Assembly: GCF_000382205.1 (NCBI RefSeq)
Contig: NZ_KB907789.1
Coordinates: forward strand, 744,001-808,000
DNA: 64,000 bases
DNA from: Dyadobacter beijingensis DSM 21582
Lineage (GTDB): Bacteria; Bacteroidota; Bacteroidia; Cytophagales; Spirosomataceae
Direction of reading: 5' to 3'
Below are positions 25,779 to 33,587 of this stretch, in pieces (position 1 is the stretch's first letter; every line of letters starts with the position of its first letter). The position numbers and the translations under genes are program-made. The notes beneath the pieces were generated by a model that saw nothing but the letters and a program-made list of their open reading frames with translations, made no database searches and was not told the origin of the DNA.

Positions 25779-26313
25779 TATATTTCAGATAACCCTTTTG
25801 GATCAGGCGATCGTCGGGAAGCGAAAGCAGCAATGCCTTTTTCTCTTCGCGGTTCATGCCCTTGGAGTGCACATTGTATTGAATGTTGTTCTTTTTGTAG
25901 TCTTCCACCGAGCAGATGATTTTCGCCGGGTTGCCGCCGATGCACACATTGTCCGGCACCGATTTCGTCACCACCGACCCGGCCGCCACGAGCACATTGT
26001 TGCCGATCGTCACGCCGGGCAGGATGAGGCTGTTGTTGCCGATATACACGCCATCGCCGATTGTCACCCGGCCGAAGCAATCGAAATCGGGGATTTCGCG
26101 CCGGAACATGAATGCGCCGCCGTGCGTGAAAATCTTCACGCCATTCGTAATCTGGCAGTTATTTCCGATGGTAATCAGGTAAGGTTCCGACGACCACGTG
26201 ACGCTGATCAGCTGGCAGCCGCTGCCGACCTTCACGCCTATCGAGCGCGCATAGTCGACCGGTGAAAGCCACCATCTTTTCAGCATATTTTTTACAATTC
26301 CTAATCTTCCCAT
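25756..26313 (-). CDS. Hexapeptide-repeat acyltransferase (maltose/galactoside O-acetyltransferase-like)
   Basis: The 185-residue protein is mostly left-handed beta-helix: ITIGNNCQITNGVKIFTHGGAF, then FGRVTIGDGVYIGNNSLILPGVTIGNNVLVAAGSVVTKSVPDN and a GGNPAKII turn, the standard end of NodL/LacA/WbbJ-like acetyltransferases. The short N-terminal helix (KRWWLSPVDYA) is common in EPS-cluster members. Likely acetyl-CoA dependent O-acetylation of a repeat-unit sugar in the cytoplasm. Confidence 0.88.
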   Translation of the reverse strand: MGRLGIVKNMLKRWWLSPVDYARSIGVKVGSGCQLISVTWSSEPYLITIGNNCQITNGVKIFTHGGAFMFRREIPDFDCFGRVTIGDGVYIGNNSLILPGVTIGNNVLVAAGSVVTKSVPDNVCIGGNPAKIICSVEDYKKNNIQYNVHSKGMNREEKKALLLSLPDDRLIQKGYLKYNERISNL

Positions 26314-26340
26314 TCTGATAAAGGGCCAGCGGGTGGCGGG

Positions 26341-27501
26341 TTATGCGTTAACGGACTGGTTGACGTGCGAGAGAATGTACTGTGTCAGCTTTTCCAGGTC
26401 GTTGTCCTGCCGCTCGCGTACTTCCTGCACCCGCTTTTCCTGCTTGCGGATAAATTCCGCCCGGAGCTGCTTGTTCTCCATTTGCAGGATCCGCATTTTG
26501 ATCTCGCTCACCATCAAGGGGTTGAAATACAACGCGCTGTCTCCGCAGATTTCGGTAATCGACGAAATCGCCGAAGCGATGATCGGCGTGCCGAGGGTCA
26601 TCGCCTCTACCGGCGGATAGCCGAAGCCCTCGTTCAGGGACGGGTACACAAACAAGTACGCGCCCTTGTACATCGACAGCAGCGTTTTCCCATCCACATA
26701 ATCCACGAACACGAAGCGCGACGTGTTTTTGATGTATTTATCAAAAATATGCTTGTTCTTCGAGCCTGTGAGGATCACTTTCCCCTTGAAATCGGGACGT
26801 TCCGTGAAAATCTCGTCGAACGCCATCGCCGCACGAAGGGCATTTTTCACCCAGCGGTCGGCGCTCACCATCATATAGTACTTCTCGCCGGCCTCGTACG
26901 GTTCTATTTTCTTCATTTCTCCCACGGTGGAAGGAGAATAGAACACTTCAATATCCTCCTGTTTCAGGTAAGGTACGAACGACAGGATAGATGCTTTGGA
27001 ATGCTCCGAAACGGTGACGACATGGATGTTCTTTTTCTGGAACACCTCCCGGTATTTCTTGAGGGTAAGGTCGAAGGTCTTTTTCGATTTGTACTTGTAA
27101 TACAAATCGTAACCCATCTTGAAGCTCTTGCTTCGGTAATGGCCGATGTACTTATCGTAAGGCAGTTCGAGCACGCGCAGGCCGTGCACCGTGGTAATGT
27201 AGGTGATGTTGTCGCCGATGCTGTTCAGGTCCGTTTCGATAATCGGGCTATAAACCACCCCGGGATGCTCGGCTACGGTCTCCTGCAAGGAACGCTGGTT
27301 CGAATCGACCATCGTTAAATGGTTGTCCTTGCAAATCTGCGCGATTTCAGGGTTCAGCCACTTCTCGGAATTGTAGTAGGCGACAATGTTTTTTGAACTA
27401 CCGGCGAGGGATTTAAACACGATTTCACCATACTTCCCCCCTCCGTGGAATTTCGTATTCCCGATCGGTTGTGTTTTGGTTAAATCAAATATCAGTTTCA
27501 T
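26341..27501 (-). CDS. GT4 family glycosyltransferase
   Basis: The 386-residue protein has a GT-B fold. The N-terminal half is less typical (MKLIFDLTKTQPIGNTKFHGGGKYGE), while the C-terminal half has a clear GT4 donor site, YPSLNEGFGYPPVEAMTLGTPIIAS, followed by EICGDSALYFNP. The last signature resembles mannosyl- and rhamnosyltransferases of the WbnK/MtfB type. The start overlaps the stop of the polymerase gene by four bases. The donor sugar remains a guess. Confidence 0.9.
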   Translation of the reverse strand: MKLIFDLTKTQPIGNTKFHGGGKYGEIVFKSLAGSSKNIVAYYNSEKWLNPEIAQICKDNHLTMVDSNQRSLQETVAEHPGVVYSPIIETDLNSIGDNITYITTVHGLRVLELPYDKYIGHYRSKSFKMGYDLYYKYKSKKTFDLTLKKYREVFQKKNIHVVTVSEHSKASILSFVPYLKQEDIEVFYSPSTVGEMKKIEPYEAGEKYYMMVSADRWVKNALRAAMAFDEIFTERPDFKGKVILTGSKNKHIFDKYIKNTSRFVFVDYVDGKTLLSMYKGAYLFVYPSLNEGFGYPPVEAMTLGTPIIASAISSITEICGDSALYFNPLMVSEIKMRILQMENKQLRAEFIRKQEKRVQEVRERQDNDLEKLTQYILSHVNQSVNA

Positions 27502-28733
27502 CGTCTTGGTCTGGTTAATGCGTATCTGTCAATATACTTAGGCGGAAGTATCATTTTGAAAGTATCCGGCCGGAACAAATTCAGACAAATCACAAAGAGC
27601 AACAGCGGCAGGTATTGCGTAAAAAGTGAGTTGTTTGTCGAGGCCAGCAAAATAAACGAGAGGCAAATTACCATTCTGTTATAAAAAGAATACTCGCGCA
27701 CATACGGCGCCAGCAGCTTGATATACAGCACCACCATGCCTGCCACAAACAGGCCTCCAAACAATATAATCTCACAAACCCAGAAATTCTCGATGATCAA
27801 AAGCCCGGCGAGCTCCTTCATCAGGTCGAAGTCGCGCATCGACCGCCCGAACAGGAAGTCGTAGACCGTATGGCCGTCGAAAATCGTAAACAGGTCGAAA
27901 CGTTTCTGCGCGCTCGCTTCATCCAGCAATTCTTTCTTGAAAAGGCGGTCGCCCAGGCCCTGGTAAAACACCAGGTAAGCGGCCACGGCAAAGAATGCGA
28001 TGGAGGCGGCATACACAAACAGCTTGGTCGTGAACTGCGCCCGGCGGTTACCGAGCAGTTTGAGGATATAGAAACCGAAAAAACCGAGGTTCACGATGAT
28101 CGCCATCCGCGCATTGAATGCCAGCACGGCCACGAAACCCAGCCCCCATAGTGCAAACTTGTATTTGTCTTTAAGGGAAGAAGTAATGAAAAATGCGCTC
28201 AACACAGTCACCATCAACGCGTTACTCAATGGTGCCCCGTGCAATGCCACACTCCGGAACGACTCGCGCAGGCGAAGGCTCATTAAGTGCGACTGGAACG
28301 TCGTATCGATCCAGAGGAAGAAATGCGTCCGCAATGCATATTCCAATACGGCCAGCAGGCATTCGAACACGTAGAACGCGATGATGATCTTGACGATCTT
28401 CCTTTTCACTAGGTAATCGTCCTTCGTCCGGATTTCCCTCGGTACCAGCAGATAAAGCAACGGCGTCGCAAACAGGATAGCCGCACTCCGCAGCGAGTCG
28501 GTAAGGATGCCGGCATACATGCGGTAAATGATCACGAAGGCGATCAGCGCCAGCACGGCGAGCTCATACTTCCGGTCTTTCCACGACCGGTTGCCGAAGC
28601 CCATCACCAGCACGCCCAGTGCCATGGCCACGATCAGATAGAAAAAGGTAAAATTGTCTATCTTCAACGTATTCAGCACGTTGCTTCCGATAAAGAATAT
28701 CAGAAAGAAAACGATTGCTATTATCTTAGTCAT
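27498..28733 (-). CDS. Wzy-like polysaccharide polymerase (O-antigen ligase/VpsF-like membrane protein)
   Basis: The 411-residue protein has about ten transmembrane helices and one large loop (about residues 265-325). Arginine-bearing segments SLRLRESFRSVALHGAPLSNAL near 152 and FGRSMRDFDL near 298 match the arginine-centred periplasmic loops expected of Wzy polymerases. Polymerases diverge quickly and are recognised mostly by topology and position. Here it sits between the Wzx flippase gene (four-base overlap) and a GT4 gene (four-base overlap), which supports the call. Confidence 0.75.
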   Translation of the reverse strand: MTKIIAIVFFLIFFIGSNVLNTLKIDNFTFFYLIVAMALGVLVMGFGNRSWKDRKYELAVLALIAFVIIYRMYAGILTDSLRSAAILFATPLLYLLVPREIRTKDDYLVKRKIVKIIIAFYVFECLLAVLEYALRTHFFLWIDTTFQSHLMSLRLRESFRSVALHGAPLSNALMVTVLSAFFITSSLKDKYKFALWGLGFVAVLAFNARMAIIVNLGFFGFYILKLLGNRRAQFTTKLFVYAASIAFFAVAAYLVFYQGLGDRLFKKELLDEASAQKRFDLFTIFDGHTVYDFLFGRSMRDFDLMKELAGLLIIENFWVCEIILFGGLFVAGMVVLYIKLLAPYVREYSFYNRMVICLSFILLASTNNSLFTQYLPLLLFVICLNLFRPDTFKMILPPKYIDRYALTRPRR

Positions 28734-30256
28734 CTCTTTATTTTCTTGATTACCACGCCTTTCAGGTATGCCATCTCATCACGCGGCATACCAAACAAAT
28801 AAGCAAACAGGAAGCCGAGCGAAAGGCTCGTCGCGACTTCCAGGATAAACCGGAACATCGGTTCCATCCGCTGGATCATGTAGTGAACCAGCGTAAGCGA
28901 GATCACCATCGCAGCGGCCATGTACAGCACCGGCAGGATCACATTCTTCACATACCGGTCAAACTTGATGCCCAGCTGCTTGTCCACATCGTACACCGTG
29001 TACAGCCAGAAAAATGCGTCCATCGTAATGATCACGAAAATCGGGTAGTACGGGTTTTTGACGACCAGCAGGATCAGGTACGAAATAGGCAATGCGAGCA
29101 AGGTAAAGATCCGGCCATACAGCTGGATGTTCTTGATCCGGCCCGTCGCGGTGGCGATCTGGCTGTATGGGATCGGGAGCATCCAGAAATAGGATTGGAT
29201 CAATGTCAGCTCGGTGTACAGTTTCGTGTATTCCGGCACTTCTTTGAGCCAGAACTTCAGAATAAAATTGGTTTCAAACAAAATAGGCAGCGACACGAAC
29301 AGTACCATGTAAAAAACATAGACCGTCGATTTCTCCGCCAGCATCACCATGCTGTCGGTTTCACCCTTGGCATACGATTGGATAATCTGCGGTTTGATGG
29401 CCAGGTAAATGTTATTGACAAACTGGTTGATAAACCGCCCCGCCGTGGACGCCAGTCCGCGCGCCGCATTCACCGTCGGGCCGAAGAACAGGTTCAGCAC
29501 GACATTGATACCCTGCACACCGATGGCCCAGGAAATGTAGCCGAATGCGTTCACACTCACGAAACCCGCCATTTCTTTGAAAAGCGTATTGTCCCAGTAA
29601 AACCTGTAATGCGACTCGGGATATTTGCGGTAGCAGTACACCATATGCACCAGAAACACCACACCCTGAATGGCGAGCACGAGGAACCCGTAATAAGCCA
29701 GCTTGTCGACCGGCGTATTTTCACCGATCAGGTACACGACGCCGAGCTTGGCCACCCCTTCGAAAATACTCAGGTATGCGTACACAGACATGCTTTCGCG
29801 CGCGACGATCACGCTTTGGAAACAGATCTGGTTTATTTTAATAAATGCTGCGAGTGTGGATAGCTGATAAACCCAGAAAGCCGCTTCTCTGCGGTCGGCC
29901 GGGATGACTAGTTTATTATTGAACATCCATAAACCTACCGTTTCCAGCAGGAGTACGATGAAAATGGAAAGCAGGAAATGCAGGCCGACGCTCTGGGAAA
30001 AATAGCGGTTGGTGAGCCCCATATCCTTTTTGCCGAGGCCGATATTGAGATAGCGCTGCGAGGAGTTGGTAAGGCTCGACGATACGAATTCGAGCATCAT
30101 GACCACCGAGCCTACCACATTGTAAATCCCCAGGTCTTCGACGCCGAGTACCTCCAATACCACGCGGGACGTGTAGAGCCCGATGAACATCAGGAGAAAC
30201 ATCCTGACGTACAGGAACAAGGTATTTTTAGCGATCTTGTTTACTTGCGAAGACAT
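28730..30256 (-). CDS. Wzx-type polysaccharide flippase (MOP superfamily)
   Basis: The 508-residue protein has 12 to 14 predicted transmembrane helices and an N-terminal block typical of polysaccharide transporters: NTLFLYVRMFLLMFIGLYTSRVVLEVLGVEDLGIYNVVGSVV. It moves lipid-linked repeat units across the inner membrane to the Wzy polymerase, whose gene follows with a four-base overlap. A version of the 12-base motif lies 15 bases before the start. Confidence 0.9.
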   Translation of the reverse strand: MSSQVNKIAKNTLFLYVRMFLLMFIGLYTSRVVLEVLGVEDLGIYNVVGSVVMMLEFVSSSLTNSSQRYLNIGLGKKDMGLTNRYFSQSVGLHFLLSIFIVLLLETVGLWMFNNKLVIPADRREAAFWVYQLSTLAAFIKINQICFQSVIVARESMSVYAYLSIFEGVAKLGVVYLIGENTPVDKLAYYGFLVLAIQGVVFLVHMVYCYRKYPESHYRFYWDNTLFKEMAGFVSVNAFGYISWAIGVQGINVVLNLFFGPTVNAARGLASTAGRFINQFVNNIYLAIKPQIIQSYAKGETDSMVMLAEKSTVYVFYMVLFVSLPILFETNFILKFWLKEVPEYTKLYTELTLIQSYFWMLPIPYSQIATATGRIKNIQLYGRIFTLLALPISYLILLVVKNPYYPIFVIITMDAFFWLYTVYDVDKQLGIKFDRYVKNVILPVLYMAAAMVISLTLVHYMIQRMEPMFRFILEVATSLSLGFLFAYLFGMPRDEMAYLKGVVIKKIKR

Positions 30257-30271
30257 TCAATGGTATTGCAA

Positions 30272-30283
30272 TATCGTTGAGAA
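30272..30283 (-). promoter_or_regulatory. EPS start-codon motif, copy 3 (flippase gene)
   Basis: TTCTCAACGATA on the minus strand, 10 of 12 matches, 15 bases before the ATG at 30256; the most distant copy. Confidence 0.4.
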
Positions 30284-30315
30284 TTTCCGGATGGTGTCGT
30301 TTCCTGTGTTGTGTG

Positions 30316-30867
30316 TCACTTGACTGCGTTGGTCACATAGCCGTCCGTCGCGTTTTCGCGGGCAATGACCCTGGCCGGGTTTCCCACCACGACGCTGTTC
30401 GAAGGTACGTCGAGATTCACATAGGAATTGGGAGCGATCAGCACGTTGTCGCCGACTACGATGCCGCCGACGATGACCGCTCCCGGTCCGATATAAACCC
30501 TGTTGCCAATACTCGGCGCACCTTTCTTTTCGCCCCGTTTGGTATTGCCGATCGTGACATTGTGCAGCAAAGTGCAGTTATCGCCGATCCGGCTTTGCGA
30601 ATTCACCACGATTCCCCCGAAATGCGGCAGCAGGAGCCCCTTTCCTATTTTCACCGAAAGCGGGATCTGGATGCCGTATTTCACGCCGTAACGCCGGTAG
30701 AGCAGCCTGTAAAACAAACCCAGGAGACTTTTCTTCGAATGTTCCTGCGAAAGGCGGTAAAAAGCAATGAACCTGAACGGATAATTAAACAGCAGCCGCG
30801 AGAAAAAGGCTTTGGAACCGGTTTTTCCCGCGCTGCGGAAAAGATCATACTTTAATAGACTTTTCAT
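30316..30867 (-). CDS. Serine acetyltransferase-like hexapeptide O-acetyltransferase
   Basis: The 183-residue protein has a helical N-terminus (residues 1 to about 60) and then beta-helix turns: VKIGKGLLLPHFGGIVVN, IGDNCTLLHNVTIGNTKRG and the GNRVYIGPGAVIVGG and VVVGNPARVI turns. The LPHFGGIVV and LLHNVTIGN segments recall CysE, yet it is encoded among EPS genes and lacks a cysteine-synthase neighbour. O-acetylation of a glycan is the favoured role. It is the third hexapeptide acetyltransferase in the cluster. Confidence 0.85.
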   Translation of the reverse strand: MKSLLKYDLFRSAGKTGSKAFFSRLLFNYPFRFIAFYRLSQEHSKKSLLGLFYRLLYRRYGVKYGIQIPLSVKIGKGLLLPHFGGIVVNSQSRIGDNCTLLHNVTIGNTKRGEKKGAPSIGNRVYIGPGAVIVGGIVVGDNVLIAPNSYVNLDVPSNSVVVGNPARVIARENATDGYVTNAVK

Positions 30868-30913
30868 AGGTGTGTCTTACAATTCATTCCGCAATGTGTG
30901 TGCCTGCCTGGCC

Positions 30914-31942
30914 TTACACGTAATGTGCCGCCAGCTGGCCGCTGTATTCGAGGTACCAGTCGGCAAACTCCTTGATACCGGAGCTGAGCGCCACCTGTGG
31001 TTTGTAGTTGGTAATGCGTTCGAGATTTTCCTGGCTGGCCCACGTTCTTGGCACGTCGCCGGCCTGCATCGGCATGAAATTCTTGATGGCTTTCGTGCCG
31101 ATACCCACTTCGAGTTCTTCGATGAACGCCATCAGGTTTACAGGCGAGCCGTTCCCGATGTTGAGTACGCGGTATTGTGGTTTCTCTTCAAAACCGGCAA
31201 CCATTGTTTTGGTAACACCGTCCACGATGTCTCCCACGAAGGTAAAGTCGCGTTCCATATCGCCATTGTTGAACACCTGAATAGGCTTGCCTTCCGAGAT
31301 CGCACGGGCGAAGAGCATCGGCGCCATATCGGGGCGGCCCCACGGACCGTACACGGTAAAGAAGCGGAGGCAGGTAATGGGAATATTGTACAAATGGCTG
31401 TATGAATGCGCCATCAGTTCATTGCTTTTCTTGGTAGCCGCGTAAAGGCTCACCGGCGAGTCCACCTTATCTTCTTCCGAGAAAGGGATTTTCGCATTGG
31501 CGCCGTACACCGACGACGACGATGCATGCACCAGGTGCTTGGGCGGGAAGTAACGGCATGCTTCGAGGATGTAGTGAAACCCGATGATATTGGATTGCAC
31601 GTACACATCCGGGTTTTCGATCGAGTAGCGGACACCGGCCTGCGCCGCCAGGTTGATCACGTAATCGAACTGCTCGGACTGGAACAGGCTGAACAGCTGC
31701 TGTTTGTCTTCGAGGTTCATGCGCACGAAACGGTAGTTGCTGTTCACCGTGCTTTGCAGCGGCTGGAACCATTTGATTTTTTCCTGCTGGATACCGGCCT
31801 CTTTCAGCCGCGCATATTTGAGCTGGGGTGAGTAGTAATCGTTGATATTATCGAGACCGACTACTTCGAAACCTTCTTGCAGTAGCTGCTTTACCGTGTG
31901 GAACCCGATAAATCCCGCGCTGCCTGTTACTAATACTTTCAT
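30914..31942 (-). CDS. UDP-glucuronate 4-epimerase-like NAD-dependent epimerase
   Basis: The 342-residue SDR protein has the NAD loop GSAGFIG (7-13), the AAQAGVRYSIENP block at about 100-111, which is characteristic of UDP-glucuronate epimerases (LpsL/Cap1J), and the catalytic Tyr167/Lys171 in YAATK. It converts UDP-glucuronate to UDP-galacturonate. Its substrate would come from the UDP-glucose dehydrogenase encoded immediately upstream, so the pair predicts a uronic acid in the polymer. A hairpin and a copy of the 12-base motif precede the start. Confidence 0.9.
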   Translation of the reverse strand: MKVLVTGSAGFIGFHTVKQLLQEGFEVVGLDNINDYYSPQLKYARLKEAGIQQEKIKWFQPLQSTVNSNYRFVRMNLEDKQQLFSLFQSEQFDYVINLAAQAGVRYSIENPDVYVQSNIIGFHYILEACRYFPPKHLVHASSSSVYGANAKIPFSEEDKVDSPVSLYAATKKSNELMAHSYSHLYNIPITCLRFFTVYGPWGRPDMAPMLFARAISEGKPIQVFNNGDMERDFTFVGDIVDGVTKTMVAGFEEKPQYRVLNIGNGSPVNLMAFIEELEVGIGTKAIKNFMPMQAGDVPRTWASQENLERITNYKPQVALSSGIKEFADWYLEYSGQLAAHYV

Positions 31943-31954
31943 ATCTGTTGAGTA
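31943..31954 (-). promoter_or_regulatory. EPS start-codon motif, copy 4 (epimerase gene)
   Basis: TACTCAACAGAT on the minus strand: the TACTCAAC half is intact and the GTTA half is lost (8 of 12). It abuts the ATG at 31942. Confidence 0.4.
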
Positions 31955-32003
31955 ATCCGTTAAATGTCTTCACTGAGTGGACCGGGGGGAGGGAATGAAG
32001 CCT

Positions 32004-32033
32004 GCGCAGGCGCAGCTTGTGCTACGCCTGCGC
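32004..32033 (-). other. Strong intercistronic hairpin between dehydrogenase and epimerase genes
   Basis: GCGCAGGCG (32004-32012) pairs perfectly with CGCCTGCGC (32025-32033), and an inner AGC/GCT pairing closes a TTGT loop. It lies 16 bases past the dehydrogenase stop. No T-run follows on either side, so a processing or stability role is as likely as termination. Confidence 0.5.
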
Positions 32034-32048
32034 GGCCGTGCGGATAGC

Positions 32049-33377
32049 TTAGGCTACCGGCTCTTCTACCGGGTTTACCGCCTCGCGTCCGATGCTGTAA
32101 TAGGTGAAGCCGTGCTCCTTCATGGTGTTGAGCTCATAAAGGTTTCTTCCGTCGAATACCACCTTCTCTTTCAGGAGCTTGCCCATTTTAGCGAAGTCAG
32201 GCGTACGGAATTGCGGCCATTCGGTGAAAATCATCAGCGCGTCGGCGTCGTCGAGCGCTGCGTAAGCCGTGTGGCAGTATGTAATATCAGGGATTTGTTT
32301 CTTCACGTTTTCCATCGCCTCAGGGTCGTAGGCAGTCACTTTCGCGCCTGCTGCGAGCAATGCTTCGATGTTTTCCAAAGCCGGCGCTTCACGGATATCG
32401 TCTGTATAAGGTTTGAATGCAAGGCCCCATACGGCGATCGTTTTGCCTGCCAGGCTGCCCTGGAAATAATCTTCCACGATAGGCAACAGTTTCTTCTTCT
32501 GATCCGCATTCACGGCCATTACCGATTTCAGGGTACGGAAGTCATAACCGTAGTCGATAGAGGTTTTGGCCAATGCCTGCACGTCTTTCGGGAAGCAGCT
32601 TCCGCCGTAGCCGATACCGGCAAACAGGAAGCGTTTTCCGATGCGGCTGTCGGTACCGATACCGCGACGGATGTCGTCCACGTTGGCACCTACCCTTTCG
32701 CAAAGGTTGGCGATCTCGTTCATGAAAGTGATTTTCAATGCAAGGAACGAGTTGGCTGCGTACTTGGTCATTTCAGCCGAACGCTCATCCATGAAAATCA
32801 CGGGGTTACCCTGGCGAACCAACGGTGCGTACAGTCTTTCCATCACCTTTTTTGCACGGTCGGACGTAGTCCCTACCACTACGCGGTCAGGCTTCATGAA
32901 GTCTTCCACAGCTACCCCTTCGCGAAGGAATTCCGGGTTCGATACGACGTCGAAGTCAACGGTCGCGTTTTTGGCGATGGCCGCGCGTACTTTCTCGGCG
33001 GTACCTACCGGCACGGTGCTCTTGTCGACGATCACCGCATAGTCTTTCAAAATCGGGCCCAGGTCGTTGGCCACGCCGAGGATATATTTCAGGTCGGCAG
33101 AACCATCCTCGTCCGGAGGTGTAGGCAACGCGAGGAAAATCACCTCGGCGCCTTCGATACCTTCCACAATGTTGGTCGTGAATTTCAAACGGTCTTCGGC
33201 AATGTTCCTGTCGAACAGCACATCCAGGCCCGGTTCGTAAATGGGGATCTCCCCTTTTTGCATTCTTGCTACTTTGTTGACGTCGATGTCAACACATGTC
33301 ACCTGGTTTCCTGTTTCAGCAAAGCAAGTTCCGGTAACTAATCCAACATAGCCGGTTCCGATTACAGCGATTTTCAT
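32049..33377 (-). CDS. ugd: UDP-glucose 6-dehydrogenase
   Basis: The 442-residue enzyme has the NAD loop GTGYVGLVTG (7-16), the FLALPTPPDEDGSAD block near 81-95, the catalytic Cys261 in GYGGSCFPKD, and Lys205 in MTKYAANSFLA. It oxidises UDP-glucose to UDP-glucuronate, the precursor for the epimerase encoded downstream and so for uronic acids in the EPS. Family length and all key residues are intact. The start follows a perfect copy of the 12-base motif. Confidence 0.95.
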   Translation of the reverse strand: MKIAVIGTGYVGLVTGTCFAETGNQVTCVDIDVNKVARMQKGEIPIYEPGLDVLFDRNIAEDRLKFTTNIVEGIEGAEVIFLALPTPPDEDGSADLKYILGVANDLGPILKDYAVIVDKSTVPVGTAEKVRAAIAKNATVDFDVVSNPEFLREGVAVEDFMKPDRVVVGTTSDRAKKVMERLYAPLVRQGNPVIFMDERSAEMTKYAANSFLALKITFMNEIANLCERVGANVDDIRRGIGTDSRIGKRFLFAGIGYGGSCFPKDVQALAKTSIDYGYDFRTLKSVMAVNADQKKKLLPIVEDYFQGSLAGKTIAVWGLAFKPYTDDIREAPALENIEALLAAGAKVTAYDPEAMENVKKQIPDITYCHTAYAALDDADALMIFTEWPQFRTPDFAKMGKLLKEKVVFDGRNLYELNTMKEHGFTYYSIGREAVNPVEEPVA

Positions 33378-33389
33378 AACGCAGAAAAA

Positions 33390-33401
33390 TAACGTTGAGT
33401 A
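33390..33401 (-). promoter_or_regulatory. EPS start-codon motif, copy 5 (ugd)
   Basis: TACTCAACGTTA on the minus strand, 12 of 12, twelve bases before the ATG at 33377. Confidence 0.55.
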
Positions 33402-33541
33402 AATTGATTAATTTATAAATATTCTTAGAAGTTCTTGATCAGATCATTCTGACTATCTGCCAATAACACTCTACTAAAATAATACTTTTTGAAGAATTTC
33501 CAAACTAGTACTACGAAAGAGTATGAAATATCTAATACATT

Positions 33542-33576
33542 CCCCGAGAATCAATATTACGGGTCAATTCCCGGGG
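33542..33576 (-). terminator. Hairpin after the Wzc-like gene
   Basis: CCCCGAGAAT (33542-33551) and ATTCCCGGGG (33567-33576) form a 10-bp stem with one weak pair, starting 11 bases past the stop of the Wzc-like gene. The following sequence is AT-rich but has no long T-run. It probably ends or attenuates the wza-wzc transcript before ugd. Confidence 0.5.
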
Positions 33577-33587
33577 ATTTGCATGGT

